A stretch of DNA of 6,763 nucleotides. Origin: Flavobacteriales bacterium UBA4660 (GTDB lineage Bacteria; Bacteroidota; Bacteroidia; Flavobacteriales_D; Sanyastnellaceae). Below are positions 1 through 6,097 of this stretch, piece after piece. A model generated the notes under the pieces. It ran no database searches. It was not told the DNA's origin and saw nothing but the letters and a program-made list of their open reading frames with translations. The stretch is taken from NCBI GenBank assembly GCA_002405435.1, contig DHLU01000037.1, forward strand, positions 1,932 through 8,694, given 5' to 3'. Position 1 is the stretch's first letter. Each line of letters opens with the position of its first letter. Made by a program: the position numbers and the translations under genes.

Positions 1-2024
1 TTGACCGCATCGGTAACCGTATACTGACCTTCCTCAACGCCGGAGAAGAACCGGGCGACATCCTCTACCAGCACACCTTCGCCTATAACGCACTGTTTCC
101 ACCTGAACTGAAAAACTGGGTCCTGCTGCGCGACTACAACTGTGACGGAAAAAAAGATATTTTCTCCAACGTATCCAGCGGCATGCGGGTCTATAAGAAT
201 ATCTCCACTCCCGAAGACGGTCTTCAGTTTGAACAAGTGGAAGACCTTCTGCCCGCCAACTACGACTTCGGCAGTCCCTTCACCGCACCAATCTACAGCA
301 TCGGCATCGATCTGCCCAGCATCGTCGATTTTGACGAAGACGGTGACCTCGATATTTTCAGTTACACCGAATTGAGCACCACCATTTACTACTACAAGAA
401 TTTTGCGGTGGAAAACGGCGACTGCGGCTCACTGGAGCACTTTGAATGTGTAAACCGCTGCTACGGTATGTTTCGCGAAAGTGCCGAGAGTTTCGATATC
501 ATGCTCGGCGACGAATTCGAATGTGACTTCAACGTGGTGGAACCTCGCGAAACCAGCCAACCCCTGAGGCATACCGGTGGTACCCTGCTGAGCATCGACC
601 TCGACCAGAATGGCATAAAAGACCTCGTACTCAGCGATATCTCTGAGCGCTATATGACGGCGCTGCTCATGCAAGACGGCGCCCAAAACCTCGACAGCGC
701 TGTCGTAGCCCAGTATGATTTTCCCGCACAAAATGCAGGCGGCGCAGACATCTACCTGGATGTCTTCCCGGCTCCGTTTTATGAGGATATCAACGGAGAT
801 GGCAAAAAAGACCTGCTTGCCGGCTCCAATGATTATACCCTCGAGGCCGTTGACCAGAAAAGCCTCTGGTTGTACACCAACCAGGGAGAAAATGACCTTC
901 CGGATTTCAGTTTTATACAGGAAGACTTCCTGCAAAATGGTATGATTGAACTCGGCCACGGTGCCTTTCCCGTAGTTTTTGACTACAACAGCGATTCTCT
1001 CCCCGACCTGGTCATTGCCAATGGCAGGCACTACGCCGATGAGGACATACTGACGTCGAAACTGTGGTTGTTTATCAATACAGGTACCGCTGTGGATCCC
1101 ATGCTCGAACTTCTCGATGAAAACTTTCTCAACCTGCCCGCAAGCGGCTGGGAATATGGTTATCCCGCCTTCGGCGACCTCGATACGGATGGTGACCTCG
1201 ACCTGATTCTCGGCGAACAGACGGGACTGTTGCATCGCTATAACAATACCGCGGGTGCAGGCAATACCTGCACCTTTGCGCTGGACACCATTCCGGTAGC
1301 CGACAATAACGGACTCACCATTGATCCAGGCCAAAACGCAACCCCCCAACTGATTGACCTCACTGGTGACGGACTGCTCGACCTGGCCATCGGAGAAAAG
1401 AATGGCAACATCAATGTCTATGAAAACACCGGCACGGCAGAATCAGCAGTGTGGACCCTGGTGGAAGACACTGCCGGAGCGGTGCTCGCCACGAATTTCC
1501 TTGGCATAAACGGCTACAGTGTTCCGCAGTTCTTTGTGAGCGATGACGGTAACCTGGAACTATTTGTCGGTGCAGAAACCGGTGATATCAACCACTACAC
1601 CAATATTCAAGGAAACCTCACCGGAAACTTCACCCTCGTTACCGAATCCTTTCAGCAAATCAATGAGGGCGACTATGCTGCCCCCTTTGTCGCTGACATG
1701 AACGGCGATGGTCTGCTTGACCTCTTCCTCGGACAAATCGGTGGTGGTGTCTCCTTCTACTCCAGTGATGATTCTACCACCGGCGTTAATGCCACGGAAA
1801 CTGCCCCGCGGTGGCTGCTGTATCCCAATCCGGGTCACGATGTACTCACGCTAACCTGCGGGCAGCCGCTCCCTGCCTCCATACATGTATTTAGCGTACT
1901 TGGCCAGCCGGTATTTAAGGGACAATGCAACGGCGGAAAAATGGTCATTCCCACAGGCCATTGGGCACCCGGCCTCTACCTGGTGCATGTGGGTAATGAG
2001 GTGCACCGTTGGGTCAAACAATGA
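1..2024 (+). CDS. VCBS/FG-GAP repeat secreted protein with T9SS type A sorting domain, 5' end missing
   Basis: The frame is open from the first bases of the window, so the gene starts upstream; the ATG at 183 is internal. About 673 residues are visible. Eight acidic loops of the DxDxDGxxD type (FG-GAP/VCBS, calcium-binding in the family) start at 132, 327, 597, 786, 981, 1176, 1356 and 1695, each followed by a hydrophobic strand such as DLVLSD or DLILGE. The loop at 981 is weakened (DYNSDSLPD) and a ninth near 1533 has lost most acidic residues. Such repeats build beta-propellers. A four-cysteine segment (423-524) lies between loops two and three, as I recall for related flavobacterial proteins. 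The C-terminus, from about 1812, has YPNPG, a VFSVLGQPV strand and a final GLYLVHV strand, the T9SS type A sorting domain. It is therefore inferred to be exported to the cell surface or medium. The signal peptide would lie outside the window. Ligand and role are unknown; adhesion or polymer binding is only a guess. Confidence 0.9.
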   Translation, partial: DRIGNRILTFLNAGEEPGDILYQHTFAYNALFPPELKNWVLLRDYNCDGKKDIFSNVSSGMRVYKNISTPEDGLQFEQVEDLLPANYDFGSPFTAPIYSIGIDLPSIVDFDEDGDLDIFSYTELSTTIYYYKNFAVENGDCGSLEHFECVNRCYGMFRESAESFDIMLGDEFECDFNVVEPRETSQPLRHTGGTLLSIDLDQNGIKDLVLSDISERYMTALLMQDGAQNLDSAVVAQYDFPAQNAGGADIYLDVFPAPFYEDINGDGKKDLLAGSNDYTLEAVDQKSLWLYTNQGENDLPDFSFIQEDFLQNGMIELGHGAFPVVFDYNSDSLPDLVIANGRHYADEDILTSKLWLFINTGTAVDPMLELLDENFLNLPASGWEYGYPAFGDLDTDGDLDLILGEQTGLLHRYNNTAGAGNTCTFALDTIPVADNNGLTIDPGQNATPQLIDLTGDGLLDLAIGEKNGNINVYENTGTAESAVWTLVEDTAGAVLATNFLGINGYSVPQFFVSDDGNLELFVGAETGDINHYTNIQGNLTGNFTLVTESFQQINEGDYAAPFVADMNGDGLLDLFLGQIGGGVSFYSSDDSTTGVNATETAPRWLLYPNPGHDVLTLTCGQPLPASIHVFSVLGQPVFKGQCNGGKMVIPTGHWAPGLYLVHVGNEVHRWVKQ

Positions 2025-2045
2025 GCGGTTGACGACTGTAAGCGC

Positions 2046-2075
2046 AAAAAAAATCCGCCCCTTTCGGAGGCGGAT
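2046..2075 (-). terminator. Rho-independent terminator of the lamin-tail-domain gene
   Basis: A 7-bp perfect inverted repeat, ATCCGCC (2053-2059) with GGCGGAT (2069-2075), can be extended by two C-G pairs around a bulged A. Read on the minus strand, the stem is followed directly by eight T residues (complement of the A run 2046-2053), the classic intrinsic form. It lies 33 bases past the stop of the minus-strand gene. The plus-strand side lacks a T tract (gttgggtg), so it would terminate the converging repeat-protein transcript poorly, although the RNA hairpin could still protect that 3' end. Confidence 0.85.
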
Positions 2076-2107
2076 GTTGGGTGCGGTTGCATAGTGCCGG
2101 ATACGGC

Positions 2108-2875
2108 CTAGTCCTTGCGGAATTTGACCGCTGCATCGCCCAAGGTCAGGTAATAGTTGCCTGCCTGTAATCCACTGAGATCGATTTCCTCTAAGGCAGA
2201 CTGTTTTATCCACTCGCGCACCATTACGCCGCGCACATCATAAATGCGCACCAGTCCGTTTGCCAAGCACGAGAGCGAGATTCGGTCGGCTGCAGGATTC
2301 GGATATACCTGTACCATCACATCTGCCGGGCTATCGCCCACGGTGGTAACGGTATTGTTTTCCGCATCGGGGGTGGGAGGAAATACATCCTGCCAGTCGC
2401 CGGGTGTGTTGCCCTCGCCGTCGTAGGCCAGCGCCTGACCCAGCAGAAAATTGGGTGTAGGCACAAAACCACCCGTCACCCACTGACCGGCTGCAACGGC
2501 TACCGGCTCGCGCTGGTGACCGCCAGAGCCATACTCCATGTAGTCAACGATATTGTCGCTGTCAGCAAAATCTGTGTTGTTGAGGTAGAGGCCAATCTCC
2601 CCATCAGCATTGTTTGACGGAAAGGCACTAACCACCAAAAATTCTCCGGGATCCAGCACGAGGTCATCCGAAGAAACCAATGTGAGCGAACCCACCGACA
2701 TATACGTCGGAAAATTGCAGAGATAATAGCCGGAAACATCAACCGAAGTGGTTCCGGGATTATGGAGTTCAATGGTAGCCATATTATTGATCACCAGGAT
2801 TTCGTTGAGCACCACCTGGCCGAAGACAGAGGCACCGGCGAGCAGGGTCAAACAGGTTGTAACGTGTTTTTTCAT
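2108..2875 (-). CDS. Lamin tail domain secreted protein with T9SS type A sorting domain
   Basis: This 255-residue protein starts at the ATG of MKKHVTTCLTLLAGASVFGQ, a typical Sec signal peptide with cleavage predicted after GQ at residue 20. An in-frame ATG 72 bases upstream would bury the signal peptide, so I reject it. Residues 21-125 resemble a lamin tail domain: VVLNEILVIN, then IELHNPGTTSVDVSGYYL, LDPGEFLVV and NIVDYMEYGS, the immunoglobulin-like fold often found in secreted bacterial proteins. A linker rich in P, D and T follows. The end (186-255) is a T9SS type A sorting domain with YPNPAADRISL, VRIYDVRGVMV and LQAGNYYLTLG. In this family the sorting domain is removed after outer-membrane passage and the protein is released or attached to lipopolysaccharide. 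The gene is monocistronic, with its own promoter and a strong terminator, and converges on the repeat-protein gene. The exact role is unknown. Confidence 0.88.
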   Translation of the reverse strand: MKKHVTTCLTLLAGASVFGQVVLNEILVINNMATIELHNPGTTSVDVSGYYLCNFPTYMSVGSLTLVSSDDLVLDPGEFLVVSAFPSNNADGEIGLYLNNTDFADSDNIVDYMEYGSGGHQREPVAVAAGQWVTGGFVPTPNFLLGQALAYDGEGNTPGDWQDVFPPTPDAENNTVTTVGDSPADVMVQVYPNPAADRISLSCLANGLVRIYDVRGVMVREWIKQSALEEIDLSGLQAGNYYLTLGDAAVKFRKD

Positions 2876-2900
2876 ATTGTGGAAGTTTTGAATTGGAGCG

Positions 2901-2930
2901 TAAAGGTAATGGCCCGCAGCGAAAGCGTAA
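2901..2930 (-). promoter_or_regulatory. Probable Bacteroidota promoter for the lamin-tail-domain gene
   Basis: On the minus strand, TACCTTTA (2908-2901) matches seven of eight positions of the -7 consensus TAnnTTTG. Exactly 19 bases upstream lies TTA (2930-2928), two of three positions of the -33 TTG. The -7 box ends 25 bases before the ATG at 2875, giving a short leader. No Shine-Dalgarno sequence is visible, which is normal for this phylum. Confidence 0.45.
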
Positions 2931-3088
2931 AAATCTCCTGCCATCACACTTTTCGTATGGCTGCATAGCTATGGGAATACCCCCCTGCGCCAGACGCCTT
3001 TCCGCGATGCTCTCAAAGGAGCCAGGCCGCGTAGCTGAACGCCACCTCCCCTGCACGCGTTGCCTAGACACTGCGGTTACCCAACCTT
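2909..3088. other. Unassigned GC-rich intergenic segment between two divergent genes
   Basis: This is the core of the 270-base gap between divergent starts at 2875 and 3146. Both strands carry open frames here, but the translations are rich in Arg, Pro and Cys, show no domain and run into the flanking genes in the wrong frame, so I do not call them. The segment has a 10-base palindrome (CATAGCTATG, 2964-2973) followed by GGGAATACCC and several short GC-rich inverted repeats. I see no tRNA, SRP RNA, tmRNA or RNase P signature. It could be a structured leader, a small RNA or a dispersed intergenic repeat; none is supported beyond its base composition and short palindromes. Confidence 0.3.
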
Positions 3089-3118
3089 TTGATTCACTGC
3101 CAAAAAGGCCTACTTTCG
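3089..3118 (+). promoter_or_regulatory. Bacteroidota-type promoter for the DUF4920 lipoprotein gene
   Basis: TTG (3089-3091), a spacer of exactly 19 bases, then TACTTTCG (3111-3118) match the Bacteroidota sigma consensus TTG-N19-TAnnTTTG with a single mismatch in the -7 box. The box ends 27 bases before the ATG at 3146, so the leader would be about 20 bases. The flanking CCTACTTTCGCA recurs at 5673-5684 in front of another gene, which supports it as a real element. Confidence 0.7.
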
Positions 3119-3145
3119 CACCACATACGAATCCCAAAACGACAC

Positions 3146-3754
3146 ATGAAACAGACCTTTTTTTTCCTGGTGCTCGCACTCTCCCTCAACAGCTGTGACC
3201 ACAAAACCGGCGACCAGGCCGGAACAGGACAAGACACGACTTCTGTGACCCAATATTTCTACGGAAGCGAATTTGACCTGACCAATGCCATTGCTGCTGC
3301 TGACCTGCCGGGCAAACTCGCCACGGCAGACAGCGCCGAAGTAGTCATCACCGGCAAAATCGTTACAACATGCCAGAAGGCCGGTTGCTGGATGACCGTC
3401 GACATCGGCCAGGCCGAGCCCATGTATGTATTTACCGGACACGAGTTTTTTGTTCCGACCACCGGCTGTGACGGACTTGTCACCGGCGTAAAGGGCATTG
3501 CAAGAAAGCGCGTGCTGGATGTTGCCTCTCAGAAACACCTCGCCGAAGACGAAAACAAGAGCGCTGAAGAAATCGCAGCCATCACCGCTGACAAAACCGT
3601 CTACTCCATTTCAGCCGCCGGCATCATGATTGAGGGATACCAGCCTCAGGAAGAAGAGGCCCATAACCATGGTCACGACCATGGTCATGACCACGACCAC
3701 GATGGAGATGGTAAACCCGATCATGCACCTGAAGACCATACGGAACCGAAATAA
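3146..3754 (+). CDS. DUF4920-type lipoprotein with histidine-rich C-terminal tail
   Basis: This 202-residue protein starts at [17 protein letters not shown], a lipoprotein signal peptide with LNSC lipobox and acylated Cys17. An upstream in-frame ATG at 3089 lies in the promoter and is rejected. Residues 39-165 match my recollection of the DUF4920 family: [40 protein letters not shown] split by short loops, [17 protein letters not shown] and a final [10 protein letters not shown]. Cys76, Cys81 and Cys108 are candidates for metal or disulfide chemistry, but the family's function is not established. The tail (173-198) is rich in His and Asp ([12 protein letters not shown]) and would bind transition metals such as Zn, Ni or Cu; this is inference. 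The likely location is the periplasm-facing or outer membrane. The gene has its own promoter and is followed by rfbA 50 bases downstream, perhaps partly co-transcribed. Confidence 0.8.
   Translation: MKQTFFFLVLALSLNSCDHKTGDQAGTGQDTTSVTQYFYGSEFDLTNAIAAADLPGKLATADSAEVVITGKIVTTCQKAGCWMTVDIGQAEPMYVFTGHEFFVPTTGCDGLVTGVKGIARKRVLDVASQKHLAEDENKSAEEIAAITADKTVYSISAAGIMIEGYQPQEEEAHNHGHDHGHDHDHDGDGKPDHAPEDHTEPK
3668..3703 (+). repeat. Three 12-base tandem units coding [12 protein letters not shown]
   Basis: In-frame units start at 3668, 3680 and 3692. The first two differ at one base (CAC or CAT) and the third has GAC in place of GGT. The array codes residues 175-186 of the DUF4920 lipoprotein and probably grew by slippage, so copy number may vary between strains. 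Confidence 0.75.
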
Positions 3755-3760
3755 GCGATT

Positions 3761-3776
3761 CGGGAACTTTTTCCCG
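3761..3776 (+). other. Short hairpin after the lipoprotein gene, possible weak terminator
   Basis: CGGGAA (3761-3766) and TTCCCG (3771-3776) form a 6-bp stem with a CTTT loop, six bases past the lipoprotein stop. No T tract follows, so it is not a standard intrinsic terminator. It may be an attenuator or 3'-end stabiliser between the lipoprotein gene and rfbA, or it may be chance. Confidence 0.3.
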
Positions 3777-3791
3777 GTACCGCCAGACTGG

Positions 3792-3799
3792 AATCTTTC
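3792..3799 (+). promoter_or_regulatory. Weak -7 box directly before rfbA
   Basis: AATCTTTC (followed by G) resembles the TACTTTCG boxes at 3111 and 5675 but has two mismatches to TAnnTTTG. TTT at 3770-3772 sits at the 19-base spacing expected for the -33 element. The box ends five bases before the ATG, so a start site seven or so bases downstream would give a leaderless or near-leaderless rfbA message. Read-through from the upstream gene is the alternative. Confidence 0.3.
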
Positions 3800-3804
3800 G
3801 TTAC

Positions 3805-4674
3805 ATGAAGGGTATTATTCTCGCCGGAGGCAGCGGAACAAGGCTGTACCCACTTACGCTGGCCGTCAGCAAACAGCTGATGCCGGTGTACGATAAGCCT
3901 ATGATCTACTACCCCCTGTCGACGCTCATGCTCGCGGGACTTCGCGAAATCCTGATCATTTCCACACCGCATGACCTGCCGGGCTTTAAAAAATTACTCG
4001 GCGATGGTTCGGTCTTGGGTTGCTCCTTCAGCTATTGCGAACAGTCCGTGCCGAATGGACTGGCCCAGGCCTTTGTGCTGGGCAAGTCGTTTATAGGCAA
4101 CGACAAGGTGGCCCTGATCCTGGGCGACAACATATTTTATGGCAACGGGTTTGGTCAGCTGCTGAGGGAAAATACCGGCATTGACGGCGGACTGGTATAC
4201 GCCTATCACGTCAGCGATCCATCGCGATACGGGGTAGTCGAATTTGACGCCTCCGGCCGCGCCATCAGTATCGAAGAAAAACCTGCTGCGCCACGCTCCA
4301 ATTACGCAGTACCGGGTCTCTATTTCTACGACAATTCGGTAGTGGATATCGCTGCTCAGTTGAAACCAAGTCCGCGCGGCGAATACGAAATCACCGACGT
4401 GAACCGCGCATACCTCAACATGGGTCGCCTGCGCGTGTGCAAACTAGACAGAGGTACGGCATGGCTCGATACAGGCACCTTCGCTTCACTCATGCAGGCA
4501 GCGCAATATGTGCAGGTGATTGAAGAACGTCAGGGACTTAAGATTGGCGCCATCGAAGAAGTTGCGTGGCGCATGGGGTACATCAACGACCGCGAATTCG
4601 AACAACTTGCCGCACCATTGATCAATAGCGGTTACGGAAATTACCTGCTCAATCAGCTGAACCAAGGCCTATGA
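3805..4674 (+). CDS. rfbA: Glucose-1-phosphate thymidylyltransferase
   Basis: RfbA/RmlA joins dTTP and glucose-1-phosphate to give dTDP-glucose plus pyrophosphate in the cytosol, the first step toward dTDP-L-rhamnose and other deoxysugars of surface polysaccharide. The 289 residues equal the usual family length. The nucleotide-binding signature [11 protein letters not shown] is at 8-18, followed by [17 protein letters not shown] (22-38). PNGLAQAF (83-90) contacts the base, LGDN with metal-ligand Asp108 is at 106-109, EEKP at 157-160, EYEITDVN at 193-200 and [10 protein letters not shown] at 216-225. The ATG at 3805 is needed because the next Met would remove the nucleotide loop. The stop overlaps the ATG of the polyprenyl synthase gene (ATGA, 4671-4674), so the two are probably translationally coupled. 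rfbB, rfbC and rfbD are not in the window, so the final sugar cannot be stated. Confidence 0.96.
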   Translation: MKGIILAGGSGTRLYPLTLAVSKQLMPVYDKPMIYYPLSTLMLAGLREILIISTPHDLPGFKKLLGDGSVLGCSFSYCEQSVPNGLAQAFVLGKSFIGNDKVALILGDNIFYGNGFGQLLRENTGIDGGLVYAYHVSDPSRYGVVEFDASGRAISIEEKPAAPRSNYAVPGLYFYDNSVVDIAAQLKPSPRGEYEITDVNRAYLNMGRLRVCKLDRGTAWLDTGTFASLMQAAQYVQVIEERQGLKIGAIEEVAWRMGYINDREFEQLAAPLINSGYGNYLLNQLNQGL

Positions 4675-5636
4675 CGTTGGACTCATGCAGGGCGGCTATG
4701 GAAGAAGCCGTAACACGCTATCTGCGCCAGCTTCCCGACAATACCCTAAATGAACCCGTCCGCTATGTTATGGCGATTGGCGGTAAACGCATGAGGCCGG
4801 CACTGACCCTGCTGGCGGCGGGTATGTACCGCAGCGATGTCAGCGAGGCCGTCAAACCCGCGCTGGCCCTTGAGGTATTTCACAACTTCACGCTGCTCCA
4901 TGACGACATTATGGACAAGGCCCCCATTCGCCGCGGACAACCCACGGTGCATGAAAAATGGAACCAGAACGCGGCCATACTCAGTGGTGATGCTATGCTC
5001 ATACATGCCTATGCGCTTATGTGCGAAGCCCCCGCGCATTGTCTGTCAACACTCCTGGCGCTGTTTAACCAAACGGCACTCCAGGTATGCGAAGGCCAGC
5101 AACTCGACATGGACTATGAGCTCAGCGACCACGTGGACCATGATCAGTATATCGGCATGATCACCCTCAAAACAAGCGTGCTGCTGGGTTGCGCCCTGCA
5201 GACGGGCGCCGTGATCGGACAGGCCTCCCCTGAAGATGCCGAGCACTTTTATCAGACGGGCGTTGACCTCGGTATTGCATTTCAGCTGATGGACGATTAC
5301 CTCGACGCCTTCGGAGATCCTGCCAAGGTTGGAAAACGGCTGGGTGGTGATATTGCCGCCGGCAAAAAGACCTATTTGCTCATCAGGACCAAGGAGCTCT
5401 GTAATGCCGCACAGCGCCAAAAACTCGATGCGCTGCTGCAGGATACCAACCAGGAGCGCCGCATTGCAGGCGTGCTCGCTCTCTATGGCGAGCTGGGGAT
5501 ACAACACGAAACGGAGCAACTGGTGAAACACTACCACGACCTGGCCATGGATCACCTTCATGCCATTTCCCTTCCCGGCGAAAAAAAACAACCCCTGATC
5601 GCGCTGGCCGACCAACTACTGGTAAGGCAGTACTGA
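4671..5636 (+). CDS. Trans-polyprenyl diphosphate synthase (GGPP/FPP synthase type)
   Basis: This cytosolic enzyme condenses isopentenyl diphosphate with an allylic diphosphate. The 321 residues have the full set of family motifs: GGKRMRP (37-43, substrate diphosphate binding), the first aspartate-rich motif DDIMD (78-82) followed by RRG (87-89), GQQLDMDYE (142-150), TLKTS (165-169), the second motif DDYLD (208-212), and [13 protein letters not shown] (225-237). The first motif lacks the two-residue insertion of bacterial FPP synthases such as E. coli IspA, and Phe73 sits five residues before it, the pattern of archaeal-type GGPP synthases. This suggests a C20, or possibly C15, product rather than a long quinone tail, by inference. 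Possible uses are carotenoid or other precursor supply. It overlaps rfbA by four bases, with only a weak AAGG before the ATG, so coupling to rfbA translation is likely. Confidence 0.93.
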   Translation: MTLDSCRAAMEEAVTRYLRQLPDNTLNEPVRYVMAIGGKRMRPALTLLAAGMYRSDVSEAVKPALALEVFHNFTLLHDDIMDKAPIRRGQPTVHEKWNQNAAILSGDAMLIHAYALMCEAPAHCLSTLLALFNQTALQVCEGQQLDMDYELSDHVDHDQYIGMITLKTSVLLGCALQTGAVIGQASPEDAEHFYQTGVDLGIAFQLMDDYLDAFGDPAKVGKRLGGDIAAGKKTYLLIRTKELCNAAQRQKLDALLQDTNQERRIAGVLALYGELGIQHETEQLVKHYHDLAMDHLHAISLPGEKKQPLIALADQLLVRQY

Positions 5637-5674
5637 CAACGCTCAGTTTACTCCCGCTCAACGACCTTAGCCCC

Positions 5675-5682
5675 TACTTTCG
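5675..5682 (+). promoter_or_regulatory. Bacteroidota -7 box upstream of the 118-residue gene
   Basis: TACTTTCG has one mismatch to TAnnTTTG and lies in CCTACTTTCGCA, identical to the box at 3109-3120. No TTG is found at the 19-base spacing, so the -33 element is poor or absent. The box ends 44 bases before the ATG at 5727. The 90-base gap after the polyprenyl synthase stop shows no clear terminator. Confidence 0.45.
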
Positions 5683-5726
5683 CAGCCCACGGGGTCATTG
5701 CCCACTTCACTACCACGGTAACCACC

Positions 5727-6083
5727 ATGAAACCTGTCGTCAGTTCCCTTCCCGCACTGAAAAATTCTCTGCCCACGCGCACTGACCACGCGTTACTTCA
5801 GCAAATTGCCAATCAGGTTCACCGCGATTGCTTTTTTGAAAAACCAGGCGAATACGGAAACATAGAAGAACTGGTAGCCTTCGTGGCAGCAAGCATCACC
5901 CCTGTTTACCTGCGCTCTCGGCATAGGTTCATGCAAATCATGTACAAGGTAGATCTAAGCGAAAAAATGCTTTCTCCTGTCTTGGCCAATGCCCGCGACA
6001 CCGAAGATGCGATGCTGCAAACGGCGGTGATGATCATTTACCGCTGCTTTCAGAAGGTGATGACACGTGACTATTTCCGATGA
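5727..6083 (+). CDS. Unrecognised small, probably helical cytosolic protein
   Basis: I do not recognise this 118-residue protein. It has no signal peptide, lipobox or long hydrophobic segment, so it is probably cytosolic. The sequence looks mostly alpha-helical: a polar first helix (about 18-35, TDHALLQQIANQVHRD), a second at 44-57 (NIEELVAFVAAS), a basic, aromatic one at 60-74 (VYLRSRHRFMQIMYK) and a last helix at 90-113 (DTEDAMLQTAVMIIYR). A single Cys35 and Cys107 are present. Support for a real gene: an upstream -7 box, an amino-acid make-up that is not shadow-like, and an end 13 bases short of the convergent gldH stop. It sits downstream of the polyprenyl synthase gene but probably has its own promoter. 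No function is proposed. Confidence 0.7.
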   Translation: MKPVVSSLPALKNSLPTRTDHALLQQIANQVHRDCFFEKPGEYGNIEELVAFVAASITPVYLRSRHRFMQIMYKVDLSEKMLSPVLANARDTEDAMLQTAVMIIYRCFQKVMTRDYFR

Positions 6084-6097
6084 ATCCGGTACCGGAT
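6084..6097. other. 14-base perfect palindrome between convergent stops
   Basis: ATCCGGTACCGGAT is its own reverse complement and fills the whole 13-base gap between the 118-residue gene and gldH, ending on the first base of the complement of the gldH stop. As RNA it folds to a 5-bp stem with a GUAC loop on either strand. It could mark or protect both transcript ends. There is no T tract on either side. Confidence 0.5.

Noticed and set aside
429..1349. 306-codon open frame on the minus strand
   Set aside because: It lies antisense to the VCBS repeat gene, whose acidic repeats are plain in the other frame. The translation shows no domain and results from a stop-poor complement.
2876..2947. Upstream extension of the lamin-tail-domain gene to an ATG at 2947
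   Set aside because: It would put 24 residues before a typical signal peptide and would run through the probable promoter at 2901-2930.
2784..3198. Overlapping open frames of 131 (minus) and 101 (plus) codons in the divergent gap
   Set aside because: Both run into the flanking genes in the wrong frame, cover the promoters and have Arg/Pro/Cys-rich composition typical of shadow frames.
3110..3538. 142-codon minus-strand frame
   Set aside because: It is antisense to the lipoprotein gene, which has a lipobox and family motifs.
5046..5615. 189-codon minus-strand frame
   Set aside because: It is antisense to the polyprenyl synthase gene, which keeps every catalytic motif.
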